Positions 16,892 to 25,654 of a stretch of 64,000 nucleotides of DNA are shown piece by piece. The notes beneath the pieces were generated by a model. That model did not search any database. It was not told where the DNA came from and saw only the letters and a list, made by a program, of their open reading frames with translations. Origin of the DNA: Cryomorpha ignava (lineage in GTDB: Bacteria; Bacteroidota; Bacteroidia; Flavobacteriales_D; Cryomorphaceae); the NCBI RefSeq assembly GCF_010686655.1, contig NZ_JAAGVY010000017.1, positions 18,602 to 82,601 of the forward strand, given 5' to 3'. Numbering within the stretch: position 1 is the first letter of the stretch; every line of letters starts with the position of its first letter. Made by a program: the position numbers and the translations under genes.

Positions 16892-18082
16892 ATGAAAAAT
16901 CTGGTATCCATATTTCTATTCCTGTTGTACTGTACATGCACTGCTCATGTTTTGCGTGCGCAAGATTCTTCTGACGTAAAGCTTAGCTATGGTAAAAAAG
17001 GTTTTGAACTTGCTACCGATGACGATAATTATAAATTGCAAATACAAGCGCGGTTCCAGTTTCGATACGCTACCCCCTATGATATAGATCCGGTAAATCA
17101 CATTCAACTTATGCAGCCTGCACGGCAAATAGCAGAGATAAACAGAGCCCGACTTAAGATAGGTGGAAATGCATACAAACCCTATCTCAAATATTATTTC
17201 GAATACGAGCTCAAGCGCGGGGCGCTGTTAGATTTTAGAGTCATGTTTGAAAAATGGGATTGGCTCAAATTTAAAGTAGGTCAGTGGAAGATTGAATACA
17301 CGCGCGAGCGGTTAATTTCTTCGGGCAAGCAATCGCTCGTTGACAGGTCGCTTATCAATCAGTATTTTACACTCGACAGGCAGCAAGGTGTCACCATCTA
17401 TGGAAATGTAGGAAACCACAGGCTGGCAAATTTCTCATACTGGGCTGCGGTGCTTACAGGTTCTGGAAGATCGGCCACTGAAAATCCCACTAACGATCTA
17501 ATGTACCACGCACGCCTGCAATGGAATTTTTGCGGAAAGGAGATGATTATGGAAGGCAGCGATACCGAATTTCATCAAAAGGGGATAGGTGCAATCGCCT
17601 TGGCGGGCGCAACTTATAAAGGCCCTTACAATTTGTTTTCTTCAAACGGCGGCGCAAATATTTATAATGTACCAGATTCTATCACACCATTTTATGATGT
17701 TAGTCAACTAAATCTTGAAACAGCCTATATGAAGCGCGGCTTCGCATGGCAAAGCGAAACCCATTTAAAGATTATAGACGACCAAGCAAACAACACCACC
17801 TCAAATCTGGCAGGTACTTACTTTCAGGCAGGTTATTTCTTTCATCAACTTTTTCCAAAGTTTCCTGAAAAAATGGAGATCGCCGGCCGCTACACCATAT
17901 TCACTCCCCATATTGATACCCGCGACGTGATACACAATGAATACTCACTCGCCGTAAACTATTTTTTCAAAAATCATTTAAATAAGCTCACTGCCGAAAT
18001 AACCCGGTTTGAATTTGACGATCCCGGATTTGGTGTCGATGGCCGGTATCGCTTTAGAGTGCAGTGGGATATCTCGTTTTAG
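16892..18082 (+). CDS. Phosphate-selective porin O/P-type outer membrane protein
   Basis: A 396-residue beta-barrel with a signal peptide ending VLRAQ. It begins with SDVKLSYGKKGFELATDDDNYKLQIQARFQFRY, typical of the OprO/OprP family, and runs through alternating aromatic strands (FEYELKRG, FKVGQWKIEYTRERL) to a final strand RYRFRVQWDISF ending in F, as expected for BAM-dependent insertion. The GQWKIEYTRERL segment is also typical. Transported solute is inferred from family only. It stands alone between nrdJ and a decayed intergenic stretch. Confidence 0.82.
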   Translation: MKNLVSIFLFLLYCTCTAHVLRAQDSSDVKLSYGKKGFELATDDDNYKLQIQARFQFRYATPYDIDPVNHIQLMQPARQIAEINRARLKIGGNAYKPYLKYYFEYELKRGALLDFRVMFEKWDWLKFKVGQWKIEYTRERLISSGKQSLVDRSLINQYFTLDRQQGVTIYGNVGNHRLANFSYWAAVLTGSGRSATENPTNDLMYHARLQWNFCGKEMIMEGSDTEFHQKGIGAIALAGATYKGPYNLFSSNGGANIYNVPDSITPFYDVSQLNLETAYMKRGFAWQSETHLKIIDDQANNTTSNLAGTYFQAGYFFHQLFPKFPEKMEIAGRYTIFTPHIDTRDVIHNEYSLAVNYFFKNHLNKLTAEITRFEFDDPGFGVDGRYRFRVQWDISF

Positions 18083-18761
18083 TTTAAACTGATTCAAACT
18101 TAGCTTTAGCCATTAATAGCAATCCTGCGCGCGCCCTACCCTGAAGGGCGCCATCGCACGGGATGTCGTTCCGAAATGTAGTTACAAACCGCACAGATTA
18201 TCGTTCCCGGAGAAGCTTAATTTTAATAATGTTAAAGAATAGCATATTATTGAATAATATTGCTCCCATGAATAACTTGTGCGGCAGTACCCTTTCGATT
18301 TTATGAGTCCGTATGGAAGGGCAAGGGCGCGCGAGGGAGCTGATTACGCCCTTGCATACGCACTCCCAAAAGGTCGTCGGTTGTGAGACCGCTGCGCTAA
18401 GTTGTTAGTTATTTGTAAAGAGTAAATTTTGATTGAATAATTTTCATTCAAGATGTGTATGAGATTAGTCGAGGATCGGGGCGCGTGGGCTTAGTCATTT
18501 TGTAAATATTTCCTCTCTCATTTCTTTCTTCACTCGTTACTACAAAAGGGAGTCCGTATGGAGCGGTTAAAAAACCACTATTCTAAAACCGTTCCCTCAT
18601 TTCCCCACCACCTGTGGTACTTGCACCTCAAACTTCACAATTTTTCATTGGCCGTCAGCCACTTAGACTTTGGACTAATTCTTTCACTATATAGGGTGAA
18701 TTACAGAATACGAATTTCGAACTACGAATTTCGAATTAAATTTTAAACAAACACAGAAATT
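18083..18761. other. Intergenic region of decayed dispersed repeats
   Basis: A 679-base gap without a credible gene. It holds an inverted pair, GAGTCCGTATGGAAGGGCAA... (from about 18305) against CGCCCTTGCATACGCACTC (18347-18365). A 48-bp segment (18341-18388) recurs inverted at 25455-25502. GGAGTCCGTATGGA appears again at about 18550. AATTTCGAA/TACGAATT words follow at 18709-18742, just before the PfpI gene. A related GC-rich block occurs at 22860-23060. Confidence 0.6.
18341..18388. repeat. Dispersed 48-bp repeat, copy 1
   Basis: The reverse complement matches 25455-25502 at about 45 of 48 positions, with an uninterrupted identical run of 37. Both copies are intergenic. The segment is also half of an imperfect hairpin with the bases just to its left. 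Confidence 0.8.
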
Positions 18762-19349
18762 ATGAACTACGATAACAATAAATACGATCTCAATAATAAA
18801 AAAGTAGCAATCCTTGTAACGAATGGATTTGAACAAGTAGAATTTACGAAGCCCCTAAAAGCATTAAAAGATGCCGGAGCAACTGTACACGTTATTGCAC
18901 CAGAATCTGGTAAAGTACGTGCGTGGAACTCTGATAACTGGGGCGAAAGCTACAATGTAGATATCACGCTTGACGAGGCAGATGCTTCAAATTACGATTC
19001 ACTTATGCTCCCCGGTGGAGTAATGAATCCCGACCAGCTGCGCATGAACAACAAAGCTATATCATTTATCAAAAGCTTTTTTACAGCTGGAAAGCCAATT
19101 TCGGCAATATGCCACGCACCTTGGTTGCTTATTGAAACAGATGCGCTGAAAGGAAGAACCTTAACTTCATATCCATCACTACGCACCGACCTTGAAAACG
19201 CCGGCGCTACATGGAAAGATCAGGAAGTTGTGGTTGACGAAGGTTTGACTACCAGCAGAAAACCCGAAGATATCCCAGCATTTATCGAAAAAATGCTTGA
19301 AGAAATCAGCGAGGGTAAACATGCAGGACAACAAACAGTAGAAGCCTGA
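18762..19349 (+). CDS. DJ-1/PfpI family protein (class I amidotransferase-like)
   Basis: A 195-residue protein with the PfpI/YhbO-type fold: KKVAILVTNGFEQVEF (acid residue E24), a middle LMLPGGVMNPDQLR, and the nucleophile elbow AICHAPW with C117-H118. Such proteins act as glyoxalase/deglycase-like or general stress proteins; the older protease label is doubtful. The first 12 residues are polar and Asn-rich and may be dispensable. A hairpin terminator follows at 19380, before a GreA-like gene. Confidence 0.9.
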   Translation: MNYDNNKYDLNNKKVAILVTNGFEQVEFTKPLKALKDAGATVHVIAPESGKVRAWNSDNWGESYNVDITLDEADASNYDSLMLPGGVMNPDQLRMNNKAISFIKSFFTAGKPISAICHAPWLLIETDALKGRTLTSYPSLRTDLENAGATWKDQEVVVDEGLTTSRKPEDIPAFIEKMLEEISEGKHAGQQTVEA

Positions 19350-19379
19350 TATTAAACACATATATTTAGAATATAATAA

Positions 19380-19411
19380 GAAGCGCGACGCGAAATCGCG
19401 CTTCTTTCTTT
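19380..19411 (+). terminator. Intrinsic terminator of the DJ-1/PfpI gene
   Basis: The stem GAAGCGCGA / TCGCGCTTC (nine perfect pairs, 7-nt loop CGCGAAA) is followed by TTTCTTT. It lies 31 nt after the stop codon. Confidence 0.85.
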
Positions 19412-19462
19412 ATAAGATTGAACCAAACCAGTGGAACCGCTGTTCCATTAAAAACAAAAACC

Positions 19463-19927
19463 ATGGAAAAGACTAAATCAAAAATGACATTTAAGCTGCA
19501 TACCATAGATGCAATGCTTCGCGAAAAGGAAGAAAACTTAGAAGAATTTCGATCAAATCAGCGCAATAAACTGGCACAGACCAGCCATGATGATATTGAT
19601 AACAAATCGCATGAGTCTAAAACCGAAGAAACCATTCACGAGCTGGATTTGCTCAACAAGAATGTAGAAGTACTCGAAAAGGAAATTCTCCAGATCCGCA
19701 ATATCCCAAAAGACTTAGAAATGGATCACGTACAGTTTGGCAGTTTAGTTGAGACCGATAAACTAACCCTTCTGGTAGGAGCAGCCCATGACAATATGGA
19801 AGTAGATGGCACCACCGTAACCGGAATTTCTACCTCCGCACCTATTTATAAAGAAATGCAAGACCTTAAATCGGGTGATTCTTTTGAGATGAATGGAACG
19901 AAGTATAGTATTAAATGGATTGTGTAG
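19463..19927 (+). CDS. GreA/GreB C-terminal-domain protein
   Basis: A 154-residue protein. Residues 12-95 are charged and helical with a heptad-like pattern (coiled coil), and the C-terminal 65 residues (VQFGSLVETDKLTLLVGAA ... YSIKWIV) resemble the FKBP-like C-terminal domain of GreA/GreB/Rnk. The coiled coil differs from that of true GreA, and the acidic tip is not obvious, so it may be a Gre-fold homologue acting at the RNA polymerase secondary channel or something else. I chose the ATG at 19463; an in-frame ATG at 19418 lies just after the terminator. Confidence 0.65.
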   Translation: MEKTKSKMTFKLHTIDAMLREKEENLEEFRSNQRNKLAQTSHDDIDNKSHESKTEETIHELDLLNKNVEVLEKEILQIRNIPKDLEMDHVQFGSLVETDKLTLLVGAAHDNMEVDGTTVTGISTSAPIYKEMQDLKSGDSFEMNGTKYSIKWIV

Positions 19928-20269
19928 GGGTTTCTTTTTAGGATTATTCAATTCCCGATTGTGTGTTATATTGCCAAGGGTAAATTTCTTTATGTCTTTT
20001 AGAGGATAAGTTGCGATTTCGTTTTCTTAAATCTTAATGATTAAATTTGGTTAATGAAAAAGATTTTTCGGGATGGAATTTAGCATTGATTCCGCAGCAT
20101 TTCAGCGAAGCCGGATTCTCCCTCCGCTGAAATGCTGCGGAAATTTCCTAACCTTCTTCAAAACGAACAATTGATTTCAGTAAAACTCATCCCCAGAGCT
20201 ACCTGATATTTGGCGAGTTTAATATCTCTTAAGGCACACGATGCAAATAGGGGATTTATCTCTTATAGT
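19928..20269. other. Convergent intergenic region with a long perfect hairpin
   Basis: A 342-base gap between converging genes. The only structure I see is the 18-bp inverted repeat at 20090-20142. It has no T-run on either side. Confidence 0.6.
20090..20142. repeat. 18-bp perfect inverted repeat
   Basis: TTCCGCAGCATTTCAGCG (20090-20107) pairs perfectly with CGCTGAAATGCTGCGGAA (20125-20142) around a 17-nt loop containing CTCCCTC. A related hairpin with CGCAGCA/TGCTGCG arms and TCTCCCTCCG inside is at 45221-45272, so this is a dispersed palindromic element. Confidence 0.85.
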
Positions 20270-20788
20270 TTACTCCTCCTTCATCTCTTCAACCAGCAGA
20301 ACTTCCCAGTCTCCCGCTTTGGTTTGATAACTAACCTGGGCTTCTTTAATCTCTTGTGCCACGGGTAAAATGAATTTTAAAATAGCTTCATTTTTTCCGG
20401 CGCCGTATTCATAACTCGCATTTTGAGTTGTGGTAGAAATGGTACTCCCATCAGTGCCTATAAGCGCGCACTTAAATGCTTGTTTACCAGCATTGCTTCC
20501 TTGCACAGGCAAGGGGTTGCCTTGCTTTTCTGAAATGCTTCGTTCTACACCTATCACTCCCGGCACGTCAGATCCCTTTGGTTTAACCAGTCGCACCATT
20601 AAGTAGAGCTGCGAAATTCCAGATTCTTCCGTTTTTACGATATCGCCGGTATCTGTTTCTTCGGTTTCTGTACTTGCCGCTTCAGTACTTCCGGTTTCTG
20701 TCTCTGCAGGGGTTTTGCATGACGCAAAGCTTAAAAAGAAAATTGCCGTTGCCAAATAAATCAGAGAAGCGTATTTAGATTTTGCCAT
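20270..20788 (-). CDS. Lipoprotein of unknown function
   Basis: A 172-residue protein with signal peptide and lipobox SFASC24, then a Thr/Glu-rich linker (TETEETDTGD) and a compact C-terminal domain (about residues 57-170) with predicted beta strands. No family is recognised. It is a single gene, convergent with the GreA-like gene and divergent from the rhodanese operon. Confidence 0.75.
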   Translation of the reverse strand: MAKSKYASLIYLATAIFFLSFASCKTPAETETGSTEAASTETEETDTGDIVKTEESGISQLYLMVRLVKPKGSDVPGVIGVERSISEKQGNPLPVQGSNAGKQAFKCALIGTDGSTISTTTQNASYEYGAGKNEAILKFILPVAQEIKEAQVSYQTKAGDWEVLLVEEMKEE

Positions 20789-21007
20789 GAGTATAAATGT
20801 TATTTAATTGTTCCGAAAGATATCATTTTTAGCTGATTTTTCGCATTACCATTGCTGCCAAAACTGTGAGAAAAGGGTAGGAGGCTAGAGCACCCACCAT
20901 GCGCCATTCACGCACTCCTTCCAGTCAAAATGCAAAACCATCCAACCCAAACCCTCAAACTGAATAGAAATGCGGCGCGTAAATAAAACCAAATCGCTGT
21001 TTCTTTC

Positions 21008-21015
21008 TATCTTCG
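21008..21015 (+). promoter_or_regulatory. -7 box candidate before the rhodanese operon
   Basis: TATCTTCG fits TAnnTTTG with one mismatch and lies 10 bases before the ATG at 21025, implying a very short leader. No clear -33 TTG is seen. Confidence 0.35.
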
Positions 21016-21024
21016 TGGTGTAAT

Positions 21025-21534
21025 ATGAAAAGAGTATTTATAATGATTGTGTTTTTATTGTTCAGCTTTTTCTCAAGAGGGCAGAATAAGCTGGGCTTTG
21101 ATACGATGGTAAATTCGCTGATTTCGAGCGAGGTAGATACTATTGGAACTACAGAATTGGCGGATCGTCAAAAACATGAACATTTTATTTTGCTCGATGC
21201 CCGGCAGAAAGAAGAGTACGATGTAAGCCATATACGCGGAGCTAAATATGTGGGCTATACCGATTTTGACATCAGCAGCATAGCTGATGTTCCCAAAACT
21301 GAAACCATTGTGGTGTATTGCTCCATAGGCAAGCGCAGTGGTGATATAGGCGAAAAGCTAAAAAGCGCCGGTTATGAAAACGTGTTAAACCTTTATGGAG
21401 GTATTTTTGACTGGACTAACCGCGGAATGGAAGTGGTAAACGATGAAAATGAATCTGTAAGATGTGTGCATCCGTATAGCACGCTATGGGGAATATGGAT
21501 TAATAATTACGATAAATGTTATGAACCACGATAG
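21025..21534 (+). CDS. Exported rhodanese-like protein
   Basis: A 169-residue protein with a signal peptide (cleavage near SRGQ) and a single rhodanese domain: HFILLDARQKEEYDVSHIRGAKYVGY and the active-site loop VVYCSIGKRSG with C99. The end contains VHPYSTLWGIWIN. Rhodaneses transfer sulfane sulfur; an exported one may act on periplasmic sulfur or arsenic species. The next gene starts inside its 3' end, and the trio with two TIGR0428x glycosyltransferases is an operon seen in Bacteroidota. Confidence 0.88.
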   Translation: MKRVFIMIVFLLFSFFSRGQNKLGFDTMVNSLISSEVDTIGTTELADRQKHEHFILLDARQKEEYDVSHIRGAKYVGYTDFDISSIADVPKTETIVVYCSIGKRSGDIGEKLKSAGYENVLNLYGGIFDWTNRGMEVVNDENESVRCVHPYSTLWGIWINNYDKCYEPR

Positions 21535-22123
21535 CCTTTTAATGATTTTTGCCAAGAATCCCGAATTGGGAAAGGTGAAAACGCGCCTCGCAAAGACCAT
21601 AGGCAATGAGCAGGCGCTGATGATTTATGTAAAATTGCTTGAGCATACCCACGCTATTGCCGATAAGGTATTTGCCGATAAGGCAGTATTTTATTCAGAT
21701 AAGGTTCAAGAGTTTGATATTCTTGATTATTACAAGTTTCCAAAGTTTCTGCAAAAGGGAAAAGATTTAGGAGAGCGCATGGAGCGCGCGTTTGGACAAG
21801 CCTTTGCGCAAGACTACGACAAAGTGGTGATAATTGGCTCTGACTGCATTGAAATTTCTACTGAAATAATCGAAGATGCCTTAAAAGCACTCGATGATAA
21901 CAATGTGGTAATAGGCCCGGCGCACGATGGTGGTTACTACCTTTTGGGAATGGACCGGCACTACCCGCATTTGTTCAAGAATAAAATCTGGAGTACAGAA
22001 GATGTTTTTCTAGACACCCTTCTCGATATTAAAAAACTAAAGCTTAGCTATTCTTTACTGCCCACTTTGAGTGATGTAGACGAAGAAAAAGATCTGGGCA
22101 CATTGCGAAAGCACCTGGCTTGA
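21521..22123 (+). CDS. TIGR04282-type (arsenosugar biosynthesis) glycosyltransferase
   Basis: A 200-residue GT-A fold protein: LLMIFAKNPELGKVKTRLAKTIG at the nucleotide-binding start, VVIIGSDCIEIS as the DxD-like region, and NVVIGPAHDGGYYLLGM. This matches the DUF2064/TIGR04282 family, often annotated as arsenosugar biosynthesis. The ATG at 21521 overlaps the rhodanese stop by 14 nt; the longer upstream start would overlap further with a sequence unlike the family. Substrate is inferred from the family name only. Confidence 0.88.
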   Translation: MNHDSLLMIFAKNPELGKVKTRLAKTIGNEQALMIYVKLLEHTHAIADKVFADKAVFYSDKVQEFDILDYYKFPKFLQKGKDLGERMERAFGQAFAQDYDKVVIIGSDCIEISTEIIEDALKALDDNNVVIGPAHDGGYYLLGMDRHYPHLFKNKIWSTEDVFLDTLLDIKKLKLSYSLLPTLSDVDEEKDLGTLRKHLA

Positions 22124-22842
22124 TAAAACTCTCTGTCATTATTCCCAGTTCAGATTCGCCGGCGACGGTGCAAAAATTCCTGCCCGGTATTCTGGCGGCA
22201 ATAGAAGATTGTGATACCACAGAAGTGATATTGGTAGATGCGTGGGACAGGGAAAGCAAACGCAATTATGTTGAATCGCTTGGTGTTAAATACGTATTTG
22301 CGGGAAAGGCACGCCGGTCTTTCCAGTCAAATTTTGGAGCAAAGGCGGCCACAGGTATCCTCCTGTTTTTTCTACATATTGACAGCAAGCCACCACGGGG
22401 TTTTGATGCTATTATTTCGGCTTCCGCCAATGATGGATTTGAATCGGGCTCGTTTAAATTAAAATTCGCTTCCAGCAGCCGATTTCTGGCTGCATTTGCC
22501 TGGTTTACAAAATTTAAATGGTCAATAGCCCGTGGCGGCGATCAGGGACTTTTTGTAAAACGCGCCGTTTTCGATGAAGTGGGAGGCTATAAAAATGCCT
22601 GGCAAATAATGGAAGATGTTGACCTGGCCAGGAAGCTTATAAAACGAAAAACCTTTGCAATCCTTCGGCCGGCGCTTGTTACCTCGGCGCGCAAATACGA
22701 AAGGGTTGGAATCATAAAGCTTCAGTTTCTCTTTACCGTTATTACGATCCTTTACTGGATGGGCATTTCAAACAAAACCATTTACCGGTTTTATTTAAAA
22801 TATGTGGAAGAGCGGAAAGATGTGCCACCAGTACAAGTCTAA
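22120..22842 (+). CDS. TIGR04283-type (arsenosugar biosynthesis) glycosyltransferase
   Basis: A 240-residue family 2 glycosyltransferase: KLSVIIPSSDSPATVQKFLPGI, EVILVDAWDRES, LLFFLHIDSKPP, the WSIARGGDQGLFVKRAVFDEVGGY segment and IMEDVDLARKL. The start is a TTG at 22120 that overlaps the previous stop (TTGA), a clear case of coupled translation. A C-terminal membrane-anchoring stretch (FTVITILYWMGI) is visible. It pairs with the preceding enzyme in a proposed arsenosugar or related lipid pathway. Confidence 0.88.
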   Translation: MIKLSVIIPSSDSPATVQKFLPGILAAIEDCDTTEVILVDAWDRESKRNYVESLGVKYVFAGKARRSFQSNFGAKAATGILLFFLHIDSKPPRGFDAIISASANDGFESGSFKLKFASSSRFLAAFAWFTKFKWSIARGGDQGLFVKRAVFDEVGGYKNAWQIMEDVDLARKLIKRKTFAILRPALVTSARKYERVGIIKLQFLFTVITILYWMGISNKTIYRFYLKYVEERKDVPPVQV

Positions 22843-23078
22843 GGTTTGGCTCCAAAAACCCGCTATTTGCTTGTTATCCCGCCCGCGACCCATCTACTTC
22901 GACAGGCTCTGCATAACGCCTGAAAGGCGCAACCGCACAATTCGTTGGTAGTATTTTTATTGAATAAATGAGATTCGAAAAATTCCACTTAAAAATCTTA
23001 GGTTTTCATATGAAACAATAAATCATGCGGTGGACTCCCTTAAGGGTCGGGGCGCGGGAAGGCATTGATCAATCCCCC

Positions 23079-24233
23079 TCACTTCCTCTCCAATTTCCTC
23101 AAAAATTCTTCCCCCTCAGTAATATCCAGCCCATCAAAAGCCGTAGCCAAGCCACGCTTCGTCAAAACAATCGCCTTTTCCCTATTGCCAAGGGTATACT
23201 CAAGCTGCGCTGCAGTGAGCAAATACGGATAAGATTCCTCGGTTTCAATAACACCATACATCCAGGTAAGCGCTTCTTTAACAGGTTTGTAATCTGCTGT
23301 ATTTCGATAAATTGTAACCGCCAGATCGTTGAGCCAATACGCCTCACCCAGCTCCTTATTTCGCGAAAGCTCTGCCCCAACTTCGGCGTAAGCCTGCCAG
23401 TCAAAAGACATCTGATAATAATAAAGGCGATACCTGAATTTATACGCTTCGGCATCGCTTCCCAATAACCTGTCGGCCTTGCGCAAGGCGGAATATAGCT
23501 CGGATTCGCTACTGTTTTTAATAGCCTGCTTTACATCTTTGTATACAAACGAACTTAGCTCTTCCAGCACTTCAGCCTTGCCAAATCTCGCCGATAAAAT
23601 CGCTTTGTTTTCGGCAATTACTTCGGCGTACTTTTCTGGTGTGGAAAGGGTGGAAAGTACAGCCCAGCTTACTTCGTCTGTTAAAGAATCGCGCGAAGCC
23701 AGAAACGATTCAATTTCTTCATCAGTCGGAAAAATACGGTCATTTGGCCCTTTGCGGAAATCGCGATACCAATCGGGATAATCAAGCTTGAAATCGAGCG
23801 GGTGGGGAAGAGGTGCGAGTCGAACGGCTGAATCAAGCGCAAAATTTACCAAACCCAAAAAATCTGTCGGGTTGAAAAATCCCCAGCTTCGGAAAATGAG
23901 ATGACCGCTGTCGTCAAAAAACAAATGCTGGGGCACCATACTCGACCGAAATTTTATGGCAAAATCTATTCCTTCACCTTCTTCGAGATCAACTTTCATG
24001 GAAATGAGCCGCTGGTTCATCTCATTTCCCAGCAACGAATCAGTAAAAGTCTCAGCATCCATTTTTTTGCAGGGCGCGCACCATTCGGTACTGCCGTTTA
24101 CATACACGTATTTTCCTTCTTTACTTGCCTGATTTACAGCTTCCGCAAATGATATATTCGAAAACTCTACCTGGCCGTATAAATTGCCAAATGCAAAAAG
24201 AATAATTACCGCAAGAAACCGTTGAAATAGCAT
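23079..24233 (-). CDS. Exported thioredoxin-like protein with long C-terminal domain
   Basis: A 384-residue protein with signal peptide (cleavage near NLYG-Q) and an N-terminal thioredoxin fold: FSNISFAEAVNQASKEGKYV, then the redox site WCAPCKK (C52, C55), then MKVDLEEGEG and the cis-Pro region SSMVPQHLFF. The remaining 230 residues are helical and TPR-like (EAYWLNDLAVTIYRN, QLEYTLGNREKAI). It probably acts as a periplasmic thiol reductase, perhaps in cytochrome c or copper-protein assembly, but it is not linked to those operons. It is divergent from the Crp/Fnr gene. Confidence 0.85.
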   Translation of the reverse strand: MLFQRFLAVIILFAFGNLYGQVEFSNISFAEAVNQASKEGKYVYVNGSTEWCAPCKKMDAETFTDSLLGNEMNQRLISMKVDLEEGEGIDFAIKFRSSMVPQHLFFDDSGHLIFRSWGFFNPTDFLGLVNFALDSAVRLAPLPHPLDFKLDYPDWYRDFRKGPNDRIFPTDEEIESFLASRDSLTDEVSWAVLSTLSTPEKYAEVIAENKAILSARFGKAEVLEELSSFVYKDVKQAIKNSSESELYSALRKADRLLGSDAEAYKFRYRLYYYQMSFDWQAYAEVGAELSRNKELGEAYWLNDLAVTIYRNTADYKPVKEALTWMYGVIETEESYPYLLTAAQLEYTLGNREKAIVLTKRGLATAFDGLDITEGEEFLRKLERK

Positions 24234-24293
24234 AAGTTGAAATGTAAATAATTGTTTCGAAAGTAGTGGATTATACCTCTATAAACGGTAAAT

Positions 24294-24311
24294 TTGCATG
24301 AAATTATGCAA
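24294..24311. promoter_or_regulatory. Inverted-repeat operator candidate before the Crp/Fnr gene
   Basis: TTGCAT-N6-ATGCAA, a perfect 6+6 dyad with a 6-nt spacer, lies 123 bp before the regulator ATG and 60 bp before the divergent thioredoxin-like gene. Half-site length and spacing fit the Crp family (TGTGA-N6-TCACA geometry), so autoregulation is possible. Confidence 0.4.
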
Positions 24312-24434
24312 GCGGCGGTATTGTCGTTTGGAATAATGGAGATTGGTGTAGTTCTATGAAAGAAAGAGCCGATTGATCTACAAAATTTTGTCGTTCGGCA
24401 ATTTAGCATTAGCTTCACAAAATAAGGTCAAATT

Positions 24435-25151
24435 ATGAGTATAGCCTGCAATTCTTTGCCACACATTGGCTGCAAACTTTGTCAGAGCCATCATAAATCA
24501 TTGTTTGGTGTGTTGTCAGACAAGGAACAGACGGTTGTTGACAATGCAAAGACATGTACGAAATACAAAAAAGGTCAGGTTCTTTTTCACGAAGGCACTC
24601 GGCCGATGGGCGTGTTTTGCGTAAGCACAGGGCGTGTAAAAGTTTATAGAATGGGGCTTGACGGCAAAGAACAAATCATTAAGATTTCTGCTGCCGGCGA
24701 CCTTTTGGGATACAAAGCCCTTATTTCAGATCAGCATTATCTCCTTAGTGCCGAGGCGCTCGAAGATTGTCTTGTTTGCTTTATTCCAAAAGATGATTTT
24801 CTGGAATTGCTGAAACCCGGTTCTGATTTTTACATGAATCTGCTAAAAGCCGTATGTGAAGAGCATGGAGTCATTGCGTCTAAAATCACCGAGATGGCAC
24901 AATTGTCGGTGCGCCAACGCTTGGCATTAAGTCTGCTCATGCTCAACGATACTTATGGGCTGGAGCAAGATATGATTGGCGAAATTCAAATAAATCTTTC
25001 GCGTGAAGACCTCGCCAATATCGTAGGCACCGCCACCGAATCGCTTATCAGACTGCTCAACGAATTCAAAAAGGACGGACTGATTGAAACCCACGGCCGC
25101 AAAATAGAAGTGAAAAACAAGGAAGGCCTTCTTCTGGCATCGAAACGATAG
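24435..25151 (+). CDS. Crp/Fnr family transcriptional regulator
   Basis: A 238-residue regulator. A cyclic-nucleotide-binding-type sensor domain occupies about residues 30-150 (KGQVLFHEGTRPMGVFCVSTGRVKVY). The helix-turn-helix is in LSREDLANIVGTATESLIRLLNEFKKDGLIE. The N-terminus holds three cysteines (C5, C13, C16), with others further on, so an Fnr-like iron-sulfur cluster is possible; the spacing differs from E. coli FNR. The recognition helix VGTATESLIR has the E-SLIR form of Fnr-type proteins that bind TTGAT half sites. It is a candidate regulator for the TGAY-N4-RTCA sites at 9772, 25571 and 28821. Confidence 0.9.
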   Translation: MSIACNSLPHIGCKLCQSHHKSLFGVLSDKEQTVVDNAKTCTKYKKGQVLFHEGTRPMGVFCVSTGRVKVYRMGLDGKEQIIKISAAGDLLGYKALISDQHYLLSAEALEDCLVCFIPKDDFLELLKPGSDFYMNLLKAVCEEHGVIASKITEMAQLSVRQRLALSLLMLNDTYGLEQDMIGEIQINLSREDLANIVGTATESLIRLLNEFKKDGLIETHGRKIEVKNKEGLLLASKR

Positions 25152-25454
25152 AGACGCGATGCCTCGCGTCTCCTCCGTTAGTCGCGTCTCCGTTTGTCCC
25201 GTCTTCCGCGATTGTTGAAATTCTAATTATCCATGCCGCAGAATTCTAAAGCAGTGGGCCGATGCCTAAATTATACCACAACAATCTAAAATCCTAAATC
25301 CACTCCGATAAGTAGGTTGTTCAGGAATTCTCGCATCGAAATATTTAAGAATTCATTTATTTTCATCGAGTTCCCCTTTCGGCCAGCGGGAGTGCCCCGC
25401 TAAAAAGCGGGATAAGGGGTTAGGGGCGGAAAAGTTGAAAACTTAGTGTAACGA

Positions 25455-25502
25455 TCTCACTGCCAACGACCTTTTGGGAGTGCGTATGCAAGGGCGTAAT
25501 CA
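25455..25502. repeat. Dispersed 48-bp repeat, copy 2
   Basis: An inverted copy of 18341-18388, with about three mismatches, all near one end. It is intergenic, between crp and the cbb3 locus. Confidence 0.8.
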
Positions 25503-25570
25503 TTGAATTTTGGGTTATCGGAGCGGACTCAAATCCTAAATCTCAAATCTTAAATCTGAAATCCATTTCC

Positions 25571-25582
25571 TGACAAAAGTCA
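25571..25582. promoter_or_regulatory. Fnr-like site before usp/ccoI
   Basis: TGACAAAAGTCA, followed by GTTTT, has TGAY-N4-RTCA symmetry. The centre is 78 bp before the ATG at 25655. A nearly identical word, TGATAAAAGTCAGTTTT, occurs 80 bp before ccoS. Pattern evidence only. Confidence 0.5.
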
Positions 25583-25654
25583 GTTTTAATGCTGATGCAA
25601 ATCATTCCATACCCTAGATAATATTCGGATTTTGTGCATTCCAAAAACTGCCCA

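Larger units (their letters stand above)
25152..25654. other. Intergenic region with hairpins, dispersed repeats and a promoter
   Basis: A 503-base gap. The crp stop is followed at once by a hairpin GAGACGCGA / TCGCGTCTC (25151-25172, loop TGCC, no T-run). Next come a small CCCCGCTAAAAAGCGGG hairpin (about 25394-25411), the 48-bp repeat copy (25455-25502), GATTTCAGATT-family words read in reverse (25529-25562) and an Fnr-like site (25571-25582). No gene is convincing. Confidence 0.6.

Noticed and set aside
23025..23468. Plus-strand frame of 147 codons
   Set aside because: It lies antisense to the thioredoxin-like gene, which has clear domain motifs.
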